Shown here in pieces: positions 61,881 to 64,000 of a stretch of DNA of 64,000 nt (its first letter is position 1; the number at the start of each line of letters is the position of its first letter). The notes under the pieces were generated by a model that ran no database searches, was not told the DNA's origin, and worked only from the letters and a program-made list of their open reading frames with translations. Source of the DNA: Ditylenchus dipsaci. Taxonomy: Eukaryota > Nematoda > Chromadorea > Rhabditida > Anguinidae. The stretch spans positions 1 to 64,000 of the forward strand of contig SADC01000063.1 in the NCBI GenBank assembly GCA_004194705.1, written 5' to 3'. Position numbers and translations under genes: made by a program.

Positions 61881-64000
61881 CCAGCGATATCAAAGAGGCC
61901 TTGCTCAAACACGGTCCCCTGATGACATCTATGCGGTTTCCGAACAGTCTATTCTCATACAAACCAAACGTATAAACCTTCTAAATTTATAATTTTATTG
62001 CGTATTGTTTTAAAGGCTGTAAATACTTTCCTCTACCAAATTATTCTTTTAGCCCACCAAATCGTAAAAAATTTGTTTCTCTCAAGTATTCCTTAAACTT
62101 TTTCTGTCAATTTTTTTAAAGTTTTTATACCAACGTGTAGCCCTGGATCTCAGCTTTTTAAGTGGGTATATTGACTCTCTGGGCAGGTATTCCGACCCTG
62201 GATCAAGATCAAAGATAATCTTTGATCCTGATCCATAGTCTGAATACAGAATTATTTATGATCCAGAGTTTAAAGGATATTTATACAATATTTTTGTATA
62301 ATGAGTCTGATCTAGTCCTTATCCAGTCTGATCCAGCCTGATCCGGCCAGATCCAGTCCTGATCCAGCCTGGTCCGGCCTGATCCAGCCCGACTTACCCC
62401 TGATCTGGCCTGATACAGCCCGATTCAACCCTGAACCTCTTGCCATAGAGCCTGTTTTACCCTTTATATTTTTTTGCAGGACGAATCAGGACAGGTCACG
62501 ACTGGATCAGCCAGATCAGGACTGGATCTGGCTGGATCAGGCCGGATAACAACTGGATCAGGCCAGATCAGGATTCCAGGATCAAAGATCGAAGATTATC
62601 CGTGATCCTGATCTAAAGTCTGAATACGGATCAGGCATCAATCATCCTTGACCCGGATTATCCTTGATCCTGATTTATGATCCACGGTCTGAGATTTTAA
62701 AAAGTTGGAAAATGTCTTTGTATAGATCGAATTCGTTCAAAAATTTGCTCTATGCAGAGACTTTGTTCTCCAGTTTTCTAAAATTTCAGTAAGTCAGTGG
62801 ATAGCTTGTTAGAAAGCTGAGATCTAGGGATACATTTAAGTATAAAGATGTATAAAAAGCTCATGATCTTTTGAAATAAAAACACATTTTACGATTTGGT
62901 GGGATAAATAAATGATTTGGAGCAGAAAATGAATAATTTGGCGTGGTAAAACAACTCGAGCCGTATTTTCAATTATTAATTATATTTGAAAAACTCATAC
63001 CTTAGACCGTTTTTTTACCAATCGCGTTTTTTATTTTAAACATGAATACAGGACCTCTCTAAAAATACAGAACCACCGTCATGGTGACGACAACCCGAAA
63101 ATTCGCTTTTGCAATACTTCTTTCACTTTAACTTTTGAAGACTTTTTTGCAGTCTAGTTTCAAATATCGCAAGCATTATGATTTTGCTGACGCTTAAAAA
63201 AATGTCACAACTTTTAAAAGAAGTGCCGCTGCAGAAAGGTTTCTAGTGTGTTTAATGGCAAAGTTACGAGAATTTTCAAAGCGGATCAGCGAATTCAGAA
63301 TACTTGCAATATTTAAAACAAAACTGTAAAAACATAACTGGCAAAAGCTTTAAAAAATTCACGTAAAAAAGTGTTGAACATTAGGTTGAAGGAACTTCTG
63401 GGGTTCCGTCATGCAGAGTTCGACTGTGCAGAAATTTAAACCAAAATTCAAGTGTGCTTGAAGAAAATAATATGTCCATGGTATTGGATTGGTCTACAGT
63501 TTAAATACAGCAGGCAAAGTTTCTGTATGTGTTTCATAAGTTTTCACTAATGCCGCCTTTACATATTGACAGATGGTTACCACATTTAAAATTTTATTCT
63601 AAAAAACGGAAGAAAAGTTTCTGATGGGTTTCCAAAGTATAATTTCTTGTTTGAATTTCAATCGTGATACCCAACAGAAACATTTATTCTGTTTTTACGA
63701 ATAAAATTTTGAAAATAGAGGCCATGCATTTTTGTATCAACACTTATGAAACCCATGCAGAAATCTTACGAGCTGTGTATAAGCACCCGTGAACTTATGA
63801 ATCCACCCAATATTATTAGCGAATAATGTTGCTACATTGCAGGAGATGAAGCATGGGATGGAACTTGTGCTCGAAGTTTCACGCATGGCATGATAATATT
63901 TGGTTGGGACAAGTTGATAAACCCGGAAAGCGGCAGAGTGGAGCCCTGTTGGTGGTTGCGTTGCAAGTAAGAAATTTTGTTATTATTTATGTGATGAAGG
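61881..64000 (+). CDS. Papain-like (C1) cysteine peptidase, two exons, continues past the window
   Basis: Exon 61881-61969 (after CTCAACAG, before GTATAA) encodes SDIKEALLKHGPLMTSMRFP and NSLFSYKPN, matching the I-K-E-x-L-x-x-x-G-P segment and Y-K-x-G region of papain-family enzymes. Exon 63843-63966 (after ATTGCAG, before GTAAG) encodes DEAWDGTCARSFTHGMIIFG, WDKLINPESGRVEPCWWLRC; the His of THGMIIFGW sits where the catalytic His lies, and WWLR is the usual lead-in to the N-S-W-G block, which would be in the next exon outside the window. The exon with the catalytic Cys was not found upstream. The splice join is one base short of frame. The intron holds a 855-bp MITE. These enzymes are lysosomal or secreted proteases; which one this is cannot be said. 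Confidence 0.68.
62053..62907. mobile_element. MITE with CCCACCAAATCGTAAAA ends, in the peptidase intron
   Basis: CCCACCAAATCGTAAAAAAT at the left and TTTTACGATTTGGTGGG at the right are inverted; the arms continue with TAGCCCTGGATCTCAGCTTT / AAAGCTGAGATCTAGGGATA. About 150-bp arms surround the GATC-rich block. A smaller relative is at 50868-51205. Confidence 0.75.
62187..62700. repeat. Inverted arrays of TGATCCAGCC-type units
   Basis: The left half carries many CTGATCCAGCCTGATCCGG units; the right half carries the complement (CTGGATCAGGCCGGATCAG). They are bounded by GATCAAAGATAATC-type edges, with about 60 bp of other sequence between. Nested inside the MITE at 62053-62907. Confidence 0.75.

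Overview
The window is AT-rich eukaryotic DNA, most probably from a nematode. Three things point that way: short introns (about 44-60 bp where no repeat has landed) with T-rich acceptors of the TTTTCAG/TTTTAG kind; two tandem genes that read as chemoreceptors of the nematode-specific Srsx class; and a split Ca2+/calmodulin-dependent protein kinase kinase (CaMKK) gene. The species cannot be named from the sequence. Gene density is low and most of the window is non-autonomous DNA transposons, palindromes and tandem repeats.

Layout. 1-8 kb: a few coding-like exon fragments, four tandem exon-like units, a decayed hAT transposase (6.4-7.2 kb, minus) and a Cys-rich gene end (7.6-7.8 kb). 8-16 kb: mobile-element territory, with two near-identical ~870 bp palindromic elements, a mariner deletion derivative carrying the end of its transposase, and an element ending in AATCGGGTC arrays. 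16-26 kb: mostly non-coding, with one good exon at 17.9 kb, large hairpins and pogo-type MITEs. 26.1-31.8 kb: CaMKK on the plus strand, kinase domain complete but interrupted by single-base frame breaks. 33.3-43.9 kb: two paralogous Srsx receptors in tandem on the minus strand with matching exon structure. One has a 1.5 kb array of a 58-bp satellite in its last intron; the other has several elements in its introns. 44-56 kb: GC-rich hAT-type elements with 8-bp target duplications, a pogo transposase remnant and several unidentified coding exons. 56-62 kb: more MITEs, a local triplication and two coding-like exons. 61.9-64 kb: two exons of a papain-like cysteine peptidase that continues past the right edge.

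The supported genes (CaMKK, the receptors, the peptidase) are not an operon and share no pathway; they are islands among repeats, and much of their length is intron filled with elements. The identified coding regions carry about eight one-base frame breaks, nearly all readable as the loss of one base from a short homopolymer. Both base-calling error and true decay fit this, so the intact or pseudogene status of the receptors and even of the kinase is left open. All identifications were made by eye from translated motifs; no search was run.
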